From LH-M37 sp965602855 (GTDB taxonomy: Bacteria; Pseudomonadota; Gammaproteobacteria; SZUA-229): 64,000 nt of DNA. Made by a program: the position numbers and the translations under genes. Shown one piece after another: positions 18,708 to 26,586 of the stretch. The stretch covers positions 62,001 to 126,000 of the forward strand of contig CBFCZV010000001.1 of the NCBI GenBank assembly GCA_965602855.1, given 5' to 3'. The notes under the pieces are model-generated. The model was not told the DNA's origin and searched no databases. It saw only the letters and a list, made by a program, of their open reading frames with translations. The first letter of the stretch is position 1, and every line of letters starts with the position of its first letter.

Positions 18708-20447
18708 ATGTCCAATATTGTTAAAGTTGAAGTGCCTGACATCGGCGATTTTTCTAGCGTTGATATCATCGAAGTGGTGGTTAGCGCAGGCGATGTAGTT
18801 GCCGAAGAAGATGCCTTAATTACGCTGGAGTCTGACAAGGCCAGTATCGAAATTCCTTCGCCTCATGCCGGCACGATTAAAAACGTACTGGTTAAAATTG
18901 ACGATAAAGTTTCACAGGGCGACATCATTCTTGAAATGGAAGTTGCTGGTGAAGCGGCAGCAGATGCTCCCGCTAAAGAAGCGCCTACAAAAGCTGAAAC
19001 TGTTTCTGCTCCTGTTGCCGCCGCTATTCCCGAAGGTAGTGACATGCACGCCGAAGTGGTTGTGCTCGGTTCCGGCCCCGGTGGTTACACCGCCGCTTTC
19101 CGCGCAGCTGATCTGGGCAAGAGCGTTATTCTTATCGAGAAATTTAACAACATTGGTGGCGTCTGTTTAAACGTCGGCTGTATTCCTTCAAAAGCTTTAT
19201 TGCATACTGCGCAGATCATCAACGAAGCGGAAGAGATCAGCGAGCACGGCGTGGTTTTCGGCAAACCAAAAATCGACATCAAAAAAATCGTTGAATACAA
19301 AGACGGCATTATCAATCAGCTCACCGGTGGCCTCGCGGGTTTAGCCAAACAACGCAAAGTTAAAATCGTTCACGGTTACGGTAAATTTACCTCACCTAAA
19401 ACCATCGACGTTGCAGGCGAAGACGGCACAAAAACCATTTCTTTTGATGACGTGATTATCGCTGCCGGTTCTTCGGTAATGAAAATCCCGGGTTTCCCTT
19501 ACGACGACGAACGCCTGATGGATTCCACCGGCGCACTCGAATTAAAAGAAGTACCCAAACGCCTGCTGGTGATTGGTGGCGGCATCATCGGCCTGGAAAT
19601 GGCCACGGTTTATGATGCACTCGGCTCCAAAGTTTCCATCGTCGAACTCTCACCCGGTTTAATCCCCGGTTGTGATCGTGATCTGGTTCGCCCACTGGAA
19701 AGACGCGTTAAGAAACGTTACGAAAATATCTGGCTGAACGCCAAGGTCACCGCCATCAAAGCGTTAAAGAATGGCCTGAAAGTTTCCTTCGAAGGCAAGA
19801 ACGTACCCGAGACCGATACTTTTGATCGTGTATTGCTCGCCGTTGGACGCATTCCAAATGGCAAATTGATCGACGCAGAAAAAGCTGGTGTCGTTGTTGA
19901 TGAACGCGGTTTCATTGCTGTAGATAAACAACAGAAAACAACCGTACCCAATATTTATGCCATCGGCGACATCGTCGGTCAGCCCATGCTGGCACACAAG
20001 GCCACACACGAAGGCAAAACGGCAGCTGAAACTATCAGTGGCATGAAGTCTTTCTTCGACGCAAAAACCATTCCTTCAGTGGCTTACACAGATCCAGAAA
20101 TTTCATGGATGGGCGTGACCGAAGAACAGGCCAAGGCTCAGGCCATCGAATACACCAAGGGTGCATTCCCCTGGGCTGCCAGTGGTCGTTCGCTGAGTAT
20201 TGGTCGCAACGAAGGCTTAACCAAGGTGCTGTTCGATAAGAACACGCACAAGATCATCGGCGCTGGCATGGTCGGCACTAACGCTGGTGAGCTGATTGCT
20301 GAAGCTGTACTGGCTCTGGAAATGGGTGCAGATATTGAAGATATCGCCTTGACCGTACATCCTCACCCAACATTATCTGAAACCTTCAACTTCGCCGCTG
20401 AAATGGCCGAAGGCACCTGTACAGATCTATACGTTCCGAAGCGCTAG
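18708..20447 (+). CDS. lpdA: Dihydrolipoamide dehydrogenase (PDH E3) with N-terminal lipoyl domain
   Basis: 579 residues; ordinary E3 is about 475. Residues 1-80 are an extra lipoyl domain (Lys44 in LESDKASIEIP), joined by an Ala/Pro linker. E3 begins near 112 with the FAD site GSGPGG (121-126), the redox disulfide Cys153-Cys158 in GGVCLNVGCIPSK, and the C-terminal HPHPTLSETF with the catalytic His. It reoxidises dihydrolipoamide with NAD+. The lipoyl-E3 fusion beside a single-lipoyl E2 occurs in several proteobacterial PDH operons. Ends before a strong terminator. Confidence 0.96.
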   Translation: MSNIVKVEVPDIGDFSSVDIIEVVVSAGDVVAEEDALITLESDKASIEIPSPHAGTIKNVLVKIDDKVSQGDIILEMEVAGEAAADAPAKEAPTKAETVSAPVAAAIPEGSDMHAEVVVLGSGPGGYTAAFRAADLGKSVILIEKFNNIGGVCLNVGCIPSKALLHTAQIINEAEEISEHGVVFGKPKIDIKKIVEYKDGIINQLTGGLAGLAKQRKVKIVHGYGKFTSPKTIDVAGEDGTKTISFDDVIIAAGSSVMKIPGFPYDDERLMDSTGALELKEVPKRLLVIGGGIIGLEMATVYDALGSKVSIVELSPGLIPGCDRDLVRPLERRVKKRYENIWLNAKVTAIKALKNGLKVSFEGKNVPETDTFDRVLLAVGRIPNGKLIDAEKAGVVVDERGFIAVDKQQKTTVPNIYAIGDIVGQPMLAHKATHEGKTAAETISGMKSFFDAKTIPSVAYTDPEISWMGVTEEQAKAQAIEYTKGAFPWAASGRSLSIGRNEGLTKVLFDKNTHKIIGAGMVGTNAGELIAEAVLALEMGADIEDIALTVHPHPTLSETFNFAAEMAEGTCTDLYVPKR

Positions 20448-20472
20448 ACCTTAGCTCTTATTCGCAAAACTC

Positions 20473-20502
20473 AAACAAGCCCGCTCTTTAGCGGGCTTGT
20501 TT
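20473..20502 (+). terminator. Terminator of the aceEF-lpdA operon
   Basis: A 12-bp perfect stem (AAACAAGCCCGC with GCGGGCTTGTTT) closes a 6-base loop 26 bp after the lpdA stop. The U-run is short and contained in the 3' arm. Confidence 0.85.
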
Positions 20503-20534
20503 CGTTAAACCAGACCAATCACCTAAACTAACAC

Positions 20535-20591
20535 TTGAAAATTCTCACAACGTTCTCATATAATACCCATTAACGAGAACATATTGAGAAC
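20535..20591 (+). promoter_or_regulatory. lexA promoter with two direct-repeat LexA operators
   Basis: A sigma-70-like promoter is visible: TTGAAA (20535-20540), 18-bp spacer, TATAAT (20559-20564). GAAC-N7-GAAC lies at 20577-20591 just before the ATG, and an ATTC-N7-GTTC copy in opposite orientation lies at 20541-20555 inside the spacer. In wider form this is TTCTC-N6-TTCTC, 17 bp, GAGAA-N6-GAGAA. GAAC/GTTC-N7 direct repeats are the published SOS box of Alphaproteobacteria, not the E. coli CTGT-N8-ACAG. Autorepression by LexA is inferred from position. Confidence 0.75.
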
Positions 20592-20594
20592 AAG

Positions 20595-21203
20595 ATGACA
20601 CTCACCGATAATCAACGCACTGTTTTGAGCTTTATTCAGCAATACATCAGCAATAACGGCGTTTCACCCAAACTACAGGAGATTGCTGAAGGTATTGGTA
20701 TCAGCTCCCGTGGTGTAGCGCACCGTTATGTACAGGCATTGGTGGATGCAGGCTTTGTCAGCATCGACAAAGGCAAGCATCGTGGCATTCACCTGCTTAA
20801 AGAACACTCACATACTCAGCAGCACAAAGATACTCTACCCCTGTTGGGAAAGATCGCTGCGGGTAGCCCTATTGAAGCCATCCCCGGTGAAGATGAAATT
20901 AGTCTGACTGATTTTTTTGGCAAGAATAATTTTGCCGTTCGCGTACAGGGAGACTCCATGATCGATGCCGGTATTTACGATGGTGACGTTGCCATCATTG
21001 AATTTCGCGAAACCGCCAACAATGGCGATATTGTGGTCGCACTGATTGACGAGGAGGAAGCCACGCTAAAGCGTTTCAAAAGCACACCTCATGGGCGATT
21101 TATTCAGCTTATTCCTGAAAACAGGGATATGGATACCATGGTGTATGAAACCAGTCGGGTGAGGATTCAGGGAGTGCTGGTTGGGCAATTAAGAAAATAC
21201 TAG
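20595..21203 (+). CDS. lexA: SOS repressor LexA
   Basis: 202 residues, normal length. The N-terminal winged helix (about 1-68, SPKLQEIAEGIGISSRGVAHRY) is followed by the S24 autoprotease domain. The cleavage site is Ala89-Gly90, the catalytic Ser121 is in QGDSMIDAGIYDGD, and Lys159 completes the dyad. It represses SOS genes until RecA filaments trigger self-cleavage. The recognition helix differs from E. coli LexA, in keeping with the unusual operators upstream. The stop overlaps the next GTG start by one base (TAGTG), so the polymerase gene is in the same operon. Confidence 0.95.
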   Translation: MTLTDNQRTVLSFIQQYISNNGVSPKLQEIAEGIGISSRGVAHRYVQALVDAGFVSIDKGKHRGIHLLKEHSHTQQHKDTLPLLGKIAAGSPIEAIPGEDEISLTDFFGKNNFAVRVQGDSMIDAGIYDGDVAIIEFRETANNGDIVVALIDEEEATLKRFKSTPHGRFIQLIPENRDMDTMVYETSRVRIQGVLVGQLRKY

Positions 21204-22444
21204 TGGGCGAACACCCCACTCACTGGCCACGCGCCATCGCACTCCTCGACATGAATGCTTTTTTCGCTTCGGTCGAGCAGCGTGATTTTCCTTCTCTGCT
21301 CGGCCAGCCTGTTGCAGTCACTAATGGGCTACGCGGTAGCTGTGTGATCACCAGTTCTTATGAGGCACGTGCGCATGGCGTGCGTACCGGCATGCATCTC
21401 AATGAAGCCCGTCATCTATGCCCTAATATAATACAACGCCCTTCTCGACCCGAAGTTTACGCCGGCATTTCCACTCGAATCATGCAGGCCATTAGCGACG
21501 TATGCCCGGACATGGAAGTATTTTCAGTCGATGAAGCTTTTATCGATATGACGCCCTGTCAGCAATTGTACGGCTCTCCCATCACCACGGGAGAACTGTT
21601 AAAACAGGCGGTGTATCGTGCTTCCGGACTGCTGTGCTCGATTGGCATCAGCGGTGATAAAACCACTGCCAAATACGCGGCCAAACTCAACAAGCCAGAT
21701 GGCTTTACCGTGATCTTCCCCTGGGAAGCTAAACAACGTTTACGCCATGTACCCGTGACCGAGTTATGCGGCATCGGCAAAAAGACTGGCGAATTTCTCG
21801 CCAGCTACGGCGTGCATTATTGTGGCGATATGGAAAAACTGCCTATCAGCGTACTGGCTCGCCGTTTTGGCAATCCGGGGCGACGCATCTGGTATATGTG
21901 CCAGGGTGAAGATCCCGAGGCATTACATCTCGATGTTGCCGCACCTCAGTCCATCGGCCACGGCAAGGTGATGGCACCCAACACCCGCAGTCGCCAGGTC
22001 ATACTCACTTATTTGCAGCACATGTGTAGCAAGGTAGCGGCACGGCTACGCCGCCATAAATTTGAAGCGCGCACCATCTGGTTTGGACTGCGTACCGAGA
22101 ACGACTGGCTTGGCGAAAAAGTGCGCCTGCCGTTTTTTTGCAGCGATCACCAGCAGATTTATCAGCACTGCAAACAGAGACTGAACCACATCTGGAAAGG
22201 CGAAGGTATCTGGCAAATTCAGATCACCGCGCTTGACCCACGGCCCCTCGCCCTGCAAATGGACATGTTTGCCAGCGACCCTGAACAACTGGCGCACGAA
22301 AAACAACTCAATAGAGCAATGGACGACATCAACCAGCGTTACGGTGAATTCACACTATCACCCGCCCGGCTGCTGGATCGTTCGGATATGCCGAATGTGA
22401 TCGCACCCGCGTGGAAACCGACAGGCCACCGGAAAACCATTTAA
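21203..22444 (+). CDS. Y-family DNA polymerase (translesion, DinB/UmuC-like)
   Basis: 413 residues from a GTG start overlapping the lexA stop. The palm motif DMNAFFASVEQ (about 14-24) and the second catalytic carboxylate motif SVDEAFIDM (about 108-116) are intact, followed by the thumb helix-hairpin-helix and little-finger domain. A MDMF segment near residue 354 resembles a beta-clamp-binding motif only loosely. It is likely an error-prone lesion-bypass polymerase controlled by LexA through the shared promoter. Not clearly UmuC: no umuD gene is adjacent, so I give no symbol. Confidence 0.9.
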   Translation: MGEHPTHWPRAIALLDMNAFFASVEQRDFPSLLGQPVAVTNGLRGSCVITSSYEARAHGVRTGMHLNEARHLCPNIIQRPSRPEVYAGISTRIMQAISDVCPDMEVFSVDEAFIDMTPCQQLYGSPITTGELLKQAVYRASGLLCSIGISGDKTTAKYAAKLNKPDGFTVIFPWEAKQRLRHVPVTELCGIGKKTGEFLASYGVHYCGDMEKLPISVLARRFGNPGRRIWYMCQGEDPEALHLDVAAPQSIGHGKVMAPNTRSRQVILTYLQHMCSKVAARLRRHKFEARTIWFGLRTENDWLGEKVRLPFFCSDHQQIYQHCKQRLNHIWKGEGIWQIQITALDPRPLALQMDMFASDPEQLAHEKQLNRAMDDINQRYGEFTLSPARLLDRSDMPNVIAPAWKPTGHRKTI

Positions 22445-22458
22445 AGCAACGCCAAATC

Positions 22459-22493
22459 ATAACGCCTTGCGTTATATAACGTTATTCGTTATA
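22459..22493 (+). promoter_or_regulatory. Clustered CGTTAT repeats, candidate operator for the HigA-like protein
   Basis: Just before the HigA-like start there are ATAACG (22459-22464), the perfect palindrome CGTTATATAACG (22470-22481), the overlapping palindrome ATAACGTTAT (22476-22485) and a further CGTTATA (22487-22493). Antitoxins of this type usually bind palindromes at their own promoter. Binding here is inferred from position. Confidence 0.55.
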
Positions 22494-22501
22494 TTTTTCG
22501 T

Positions 22502-22873
22502 ATGGCACGCCTACACCCGGGAATAACACTACTGGAACAACACCTGAGACCCCAAAATCTCAGCCAGAACCAGATCGCACGAGCGATTAAGGTACCACCA
22601 CGCCGCATCAATGAAATCGTACTCGGCAAACGCGCCATTTCCGCCGACACCGCCTTACGACTCGCCAGCTATTTCGGCAACAGCGCCAGCTACTGGATGC
22701 ACCTTCAAGCGGAATACGATCTGGAACTGACACGTGAAAAATTGGGCATAGGTCTCAGCACGATCCAGCCTCTGTATATGGACACAAACCGACTCAATGC
22801 TAGCGCAGCGCCTATAGAAAATAACAGCATTGAAACAACAAAGAAAAATATCAGACGACGGATGATGCGATGA
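22502..22873 (+). CDS. HigA-family XRE regulator (addiction-module type antitoxin)
   Basis: 123 residues. The HigA signature is complete: HPGITLLEQHL, then the helix-turn-helix SQNQIARAIKVPPRRINEIVLGKRAIS and TALRLASYFGNSASYWMHLQ. The last ~35 residues are a basic, low-complexity tail ending KKNIRRRMMR. HigA antitoxins are normally preceded by a higB toxin gene; here the upstream gene is the Y-family polymerase and no small toxin-like frame is present. It overlaps the following Nudix gene by 4 bp (ATGA). It could be an orphan antitoxin turned transcriptional regulator. Confidence 0.85.
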   Translation: MARLHPGITLLEQHLRPQNLSQNQIARAIKVPPRRINEIVLGKRAISADTALRLASYFGNSASYWMHLQAEYDLELTREKLGIGLSTIQPLYMDTNRLNASAAPIENNSIETTKKNIRRRMMR

Positions 22874-23424
22874 ACAAATTAAAAACCTATCCAAACCCCT
22901 GGCAACCACAATCCAGCAAAGCCATCTACGACAACCCATGGCTGAGTTTGCACGAAGACAAAGCGATTAATCCGGGTGGCGGCATTTCGCACTACGGCAA
23001 AATACATTTCAAAAACCTGGCGATTGGCATCATCCCCATCGACGAAGACAACAACACTTGGCTGGTCGGACAGTATCGCTACGTGCCCGACTGTTATTCC
23101 TGGGAAATACCCATGGGTGGTGGACCACTGCATATTGATCCAATTGACTCTGCCAGACGCGAACTAAAAGAAGAGACAGGATTAAGCGCGAAACACTGGC
23201 AGGAGCTGATGCAGCTACACACCTCAAACTCAGTCACCAACGAACGCGGTATTATTTATATCGCAAAGGGACTGACTGAAGGTGAAACCGAATTCGAAGA
23301 AACCGAGGATTTAAAAACAGAAAAGCTTCCTTTAGAGGAAGCTTTTGAACGAGTCATGAGCGGTGAGATTACCGATGCTGTCAGTGTTGCTGGCTTACTA
23401 AAAATAAAACTACTAAATCTTTAA
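22870..23424 (+). CDS. Nudix hydrolase, ADP-ribose pyrophosphatase-like
   Basis: 184 residues. The Nudix box spans about 83-105: the catalytic helix RELKEETGL (97-105) is intact, but the usual Glu at the start of the box is replaced by Ile89. The N-terminal strands and the SWEIPMGGG stretch before the box are like those of ADP-ribose/nucleoside-diphosphate-sugar pyrophosphatases. It likely hydrolyses a nucleotide derivative; the exact substrate cannot be read. It is translationally coupled to the HigA-like gene, an unusual pairing. Confidence 0.88.
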   Translation: MNKLKTYPNPWQPQSSKAIYDNPWLSLHEDKAINPGGGISHYGKIHFKNLAIGIIPIDEDNNTWLVGQYRYVPDCYSWEIPMGGGPLHIDPIDSARRELKEETGLSAKHWQELMQLHTSNSVTNERGIIYIAKGLTEGETEFEETEDLKTEKLPLEEAFERVMSGEITDAVSVAGLLKIKLLNL

Positions 23425-23799
23425 TCAACCAAAACGCTGATCAAGATAGTCATTAATGGCTGTTGATTCATAAAGCCAGTTCACACCACCATTATCATCC
23501 GTGATACGCAAACAGGGCACCTGATATTTACCACCTTGCTCGATGAGTTCTGTATTCCACTTCGGATCGTTGCGCGCATCACGCAGTTCGATATTCAGGC
23601 CCAAACGTCGAATACCCCGACGCGTTTTCACACAGAAGGGACACTGTCCAAACTGATACAAAGCCAGGCTGGCCGTCGCCGCATCCAGCTCGGCTCTTTT
23701 TTCTGCTGAGTAGTTTGGAATGCTCGGTCTTGTTAGCCAGTCGATAGCAATAATGATTTGACCCAGAACCCAGCGAATTGATTTAAATACGTAACCCAT
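23425..23799 (-). CDS. Glutaredoxin-like protein with N-terminal membrane-associated helix
   Basis: 124 residues. The first ~22 residues form a hydrophobic, probably membrane-associated helix (VLGQIIIAIDWL). From residue 45 a glutaredoxin/GST-N thioredoxin fold has the redox site Cys53-Pro-Phe-Cys56, the cis-proline loop KYQVPCLRI and a terminal YESTAINDYLDQRF helix. It probably reduces disulfides or glutathione adducts. It is convergent with and abuts the Nudix gene, and lies downstream of lipA on the same strand. Confidence 0.88.
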   Translation of the reverse strand: MGYVFKSIRWVLGQIIIAIDWLTRPSIPNYSAEKRAELDAATASLALYQFGQCPFCVKTRRGIRRLGLNIELRDARNDPKWNTELIEQGGKYQVPCLRITDDNGGVNWLYESTAINDYLDQRFG

Positions 23800-23817
23800 T
23801 ATTACCTCTTAAAAAAT

Positions 23818-24795
23818 TTATTTAAACTCACCATGCGCCTGTAAATCCGCATGATATGAAGAACGCACCATTGGCCCACTCGCCACGTGAGTAAAACCCA
23901 TTTCCATTCCTACATTATATAACTCATCAAACTCTTCCGGCGTAACATAACGCTCGACAGCAAGATGGTGTTGGCTCGGCTGCAAATACTGACCCAGCGT
24001 TAGCATTTCTACATTGTGCGCACGCATGTCGCGCATCACCTCTATCACTTCGTCTATTTCCTCGCCCAGACCCAGCATCAAACCAGACTTGGTCAGCACC
24101 TCTTCATGCCCGGCCTTGAACTGTTTCAGCAAATTCAATGACCATTCATAATTCGCGCCAGGGCGACATTTTTTATACAAACGCGGCACGGTTTCAAGAT
24201 TATGATTAAACACATTTGGTGGTGACTGGCTTAATATATCAAGCGCGATTTCAAGGCGACCACGAAAATCAGGTACTAAAACTTCTATTTCAATTTCAGG
24301 ATTAGCCGCACGAATTTCTTCGATACAGGAAACAAAATGCGCCGCGCCACCATCTCTTAAATCATCACGATCCACCGAGGTAATAACAACATAACGCAAA
24401 GCCATAGCTTTAATAGTTTCCGCCAGCTTTTTAGGCTCCGCTTCATCCAGTGGCGCAGGTCGACCATGACCCACATCGCAAAATGGACAGCGTCGTGTAC
24501 AAATGTCACCCATGATCATAAAGGTCGCCGTACCCTTACCAAAACATTCACCGAGATTTGGACAGGCAGCTTCTTCACAAACGGTATTTAATTTTTGATC
24601 ATGCAAAATTGTTTTGAGTTTTTTTGCATTGGGATGAAAAGGTGATTTAGCACGAATCCAGCTCGGCTTGCGTAAACGCTCTGCCGGTTGCTCAACTTTA
24701 ATCGGGATACGCGCCACTTTTTCAGCACCCCTGTGTTTTTCACCCACAACTGCACGGCGCGGCGTTTTTTTATTTTCTGGCTGCTCTGGTGTCAT
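23818..24795 (-). CDS. lipA: Lipoyl synthase
   Basis: 325 residues. A radical SAM enzyme with both [4Fe-4S] clusters: the auxiliary cluster CEEAACPNLGEC and the SAM cluster CTRRCPFC. It inserts two sulfurs into octanoyl-lipoyl domains, and the substrates include the PDH E2 and E3 lipoyl domains encoded at 17.4-20.4 kb. Its start overlaps the lipB stop by one base (TAATG), so the two are coupled. Confidence 0.97.
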   Translation of the reverse strand: MTPEQPENKKTPRRAVVGEKHRGAEKVARIPIKVEQPAERLRKPSWIRAKSPFHPNAKKLKTILHDQKLNTVCEEAACPNLGECFGKGTATFMIMGDICTRRCPFCDVGHGRPAPLDEAEPKKLAETIKAMALRYVVITSVDRDDLRDGGAAHFVSCIEEIRAANPEIEIEVLVPDFRGRLEIALDILSQSPPNVFNHNLETVPRLYKKCRPGANYEWSLNLLKQFKAGHEEVLTKSGLMLGLGEEIDEVIEVMRDMRAHNVEMLTLGQYLQPSQHHLAVERYVTPEEFDELYNVGMEMGFTHVASGPMVRSSYHADLQAHGEFK

Positions 24796-25424
24796 TACTC
24801 AGATTCTACAAGTTCACTATATTTTAATTGCTGCTTAAGGTGAGATAACAACTGCTGGCTGACCACATCAAAATCAACACTATCAACCAGATCGCTGATC
24901 TGGGTAATTTCCAGACCTTCATAACCACAGGGGTTTATTCTAGCAAATGGCTCAAGATCCATGTCCACATTTAGCGCAATGCCATGAAAGCAATAGCCAC
25001 GACGAACCCGTAAGCCCAGCGCCGCGATTTTTTTATCGGCCACATAAACACCCGGCGCATCTCGTCGAGATGCAGCCGAAATTCTGTATTCAGAAAGAGT
25101 GTCGATAAGCGCATTCTCAAGTCGCGTTACCAGCTCACGCACACCAACGCCAAGACGATTGATATCGAGCAGAAGATAAGCGATCAACTGGCCGGGCGCA
25201 TGATACGTCACCTGTCCACCACGGTCGACCTGTACCACAGGAATATCTCCTGTATTCAGCAAATGCTCCTGCTTGCCCGCCTTACCCAGAGTAAACACAG
25301 GCGGGTGCTGCACCAGCCAAACCTCATCTGTGGTTTGTTCATCTCGCTCATCGGTGAAGCGCTGCATAGACTGCCAGACGGATTCATAGTCCCGCAATCC
25401 GAGCTGGCGAATCAGAAGTTTCAT
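24795..25424 (-). CDS. lipB: Octanoyltransferase LipB
   Basis: 209 residues. The family motifs are VQHPPVFTLGKAGKQEHLL, RGGQVTYHAPGQLIAYLL and KIAALGLRVRRG with the active-site Lys, plus NPCGYEGLEITQ with the catalytic Cys. It transfers octanoate from acyl carrier protein to lipoyl domains. It lies between the DUF493 gene (8 bp upstream) and lipA in the classical order. Confidence 0.97.
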   Translation of the reverse strand: MKLLIRQLGLRDYESVWQSMQRFTDERDEQTTDEVWLVQHPPVFTLGKAGKQEHLLNTGDIPVVQVDRGGQVTYHAPGQLIAYLLLDINRLGVGVRELVTRLENALIDTLSEYRISAASRRDAPGVYVADKKIAALGLRVRRGYCFHGIALNVDMDLEPFARINPCGYEGLEITQISDLVDSVDFDVVSQQLLSHLKQQLKYSELVESE

Positions 25425-25432
25425 TTTAAAGA

Positions 25433-25723
25433 TTAAATAGCGTAAGCAATATGCTCACAGGCGGTCAGCTCCATATAGATAGAATCGAGCTGGTCTTTGC
25501 TTTGTGCCTGAATGGTAACGGTAATTGCGGTGTACGTGCCTTTGCTACTGGGGCGCATTTTAACCGCACCTTCACCCAGATCGGGCACGTGTCGGCTCAT
25601 AATTTCGATGACAGAGATTTCTAACTCGGGACAGGTTTTACCCATGGCCTTGACTGGAAACTCACAGGGAAACTCGAATAAAGTTTCTTCCTGTTCAGTG
25701 TCATTCTGGTTTTCTTCACTCAT
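25433..25723 (-). CDS. ybeD: DUF493 (YbeD) family protein
   Basis: 96 residues from the ATG at 25721-25723, chosen because it starts two bases after the stop of the aminotransferase gene and gives the usual length; a longer in-frame reading would overlap that gene. Conserved features are FPCEFPVKAMGK and the ACT-like ferredoxin fold pattern. Its function is not established, although the fold suggests a regulatory role. It is conserved between dacA/dat and lipB in many Gammaproteobacteria. Confidence 0.92.
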   Translation of the reverse strand: MSEENQNDTEQEETLFEFPCEFPVKAMGKTCPELEISVIEIMSRHVPDLGEGAVKMRPSSKGTYTAITVTIQAQSKDQLDSIYMELTACEHIAYAI

Positions 25724-25725
25724 GA

Positions 25726-26586
25726 TCACGCCTGTCGTAATTCCTGTTTGTACTGCTGATATATATGGATCATTTTCTTCCAAACAAGGCCTGCTTTTGC
25801 ATCACCTACATTTTTACCATTTAGCTTAATCACGGGTGCAATCTCACGCGTTGAGCTGGTCAACCAGATTTCATCGGCCGAAGCCAGTTCACTCTCGGCA
25901 ATTTGTCTGATCTCACAGTCAATACCATTTTCCTTAGCCAGTTCGAGTACCAGATCACGTGTTATGCCCGGCAATAAATGTTGGCTAGTGGGTGGCGTAA
26001 ATAAAGCACCGTCTTTGACCATGAAAAAATTACTCGCCGTACCCTCGGTAACGTACCCCTCTCTGACAAGAATGGCATCGACCATGCCAGACTGTGTCGC
26101 CTGCTCACGCATCATAACGTTGGCTACCAGCGAAACTGATTTGATATCACAGGCATGCCAACGAAAATCTTCAATGGTGACCGTCTCGATACCTTTTTCC
26201 AATACTGTGACATCGACCGCACCGATCTGAAGCACCATCATAAAAATAGTCGGGCTACCCTCAGGCTGAATTTTTAAATCTCGAACAGGGTAAGCACCGC
26301 GAGTTATTTGCAGATAAATAGCACGATCATCACCGGGATTTTGTTCCAGCAGGCGAGCAAACATCTGTTTCCAGACATCGTTATCAAAAGGGTTATCCAT
26401 GCTGATGCGTGACAAACTATTTTTCAATCGCTGCAGGTGTTCTTCAACGCGTAAAGGATTATGACCAAAGACGGGGATTACTTCATAGATACCATCGCCG
26501 AACAGAAAACCACGATCCAGCACTGAAACCGTCGCCTGCTCAATCGGCAGGTAATCACCATTCAGGTATACAATTCTCTCACTCAT
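25726..26586 (-). CDS. dat: D-amino-acid transaminase (PLP class IV)
   Basis: 286 residues, fold-type IV aminotransferase. The catalytic Lys149 lies in CDIKSVSLVANVM and the glycine-rich EGTASNFFMV segment binds the cofactor phosphate. The CDIKS context resembles D-alanine transaminase rather than branched-chain IlvE or PabC. It would supply D-Glu or D-Ala for peptidoglycan, which fits its place between dacA and the lip genes. The start overlaps the dacA stop by one base (TAATG). Confidence 0.88.
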   Translation of the reverse strand: MSERIVYLNGDYLPIEQATVSVLDRGFLFGDGIYEVIPVFGHNPLRVEEHLQRLKNSLSRISMDNPFDNDVWKQMFARLLEQNPGDDRAIYLQITRGAYPVRDLKIQPEGSPTIFMMVLQIGAVDVTVLEKGIETVTIEDFRWHACDIKSVSLVANVMMREQATQSGMVDAILVREGYVTEGTASNFFMVKDGALFTPPTSQHLLPGITRDLVLELAKENGIDCEIRQIAESELASADEIWLTSSTREIAPVIKLNGKNVGDAKAGLVWKKMIHIYQQYKQELRQA

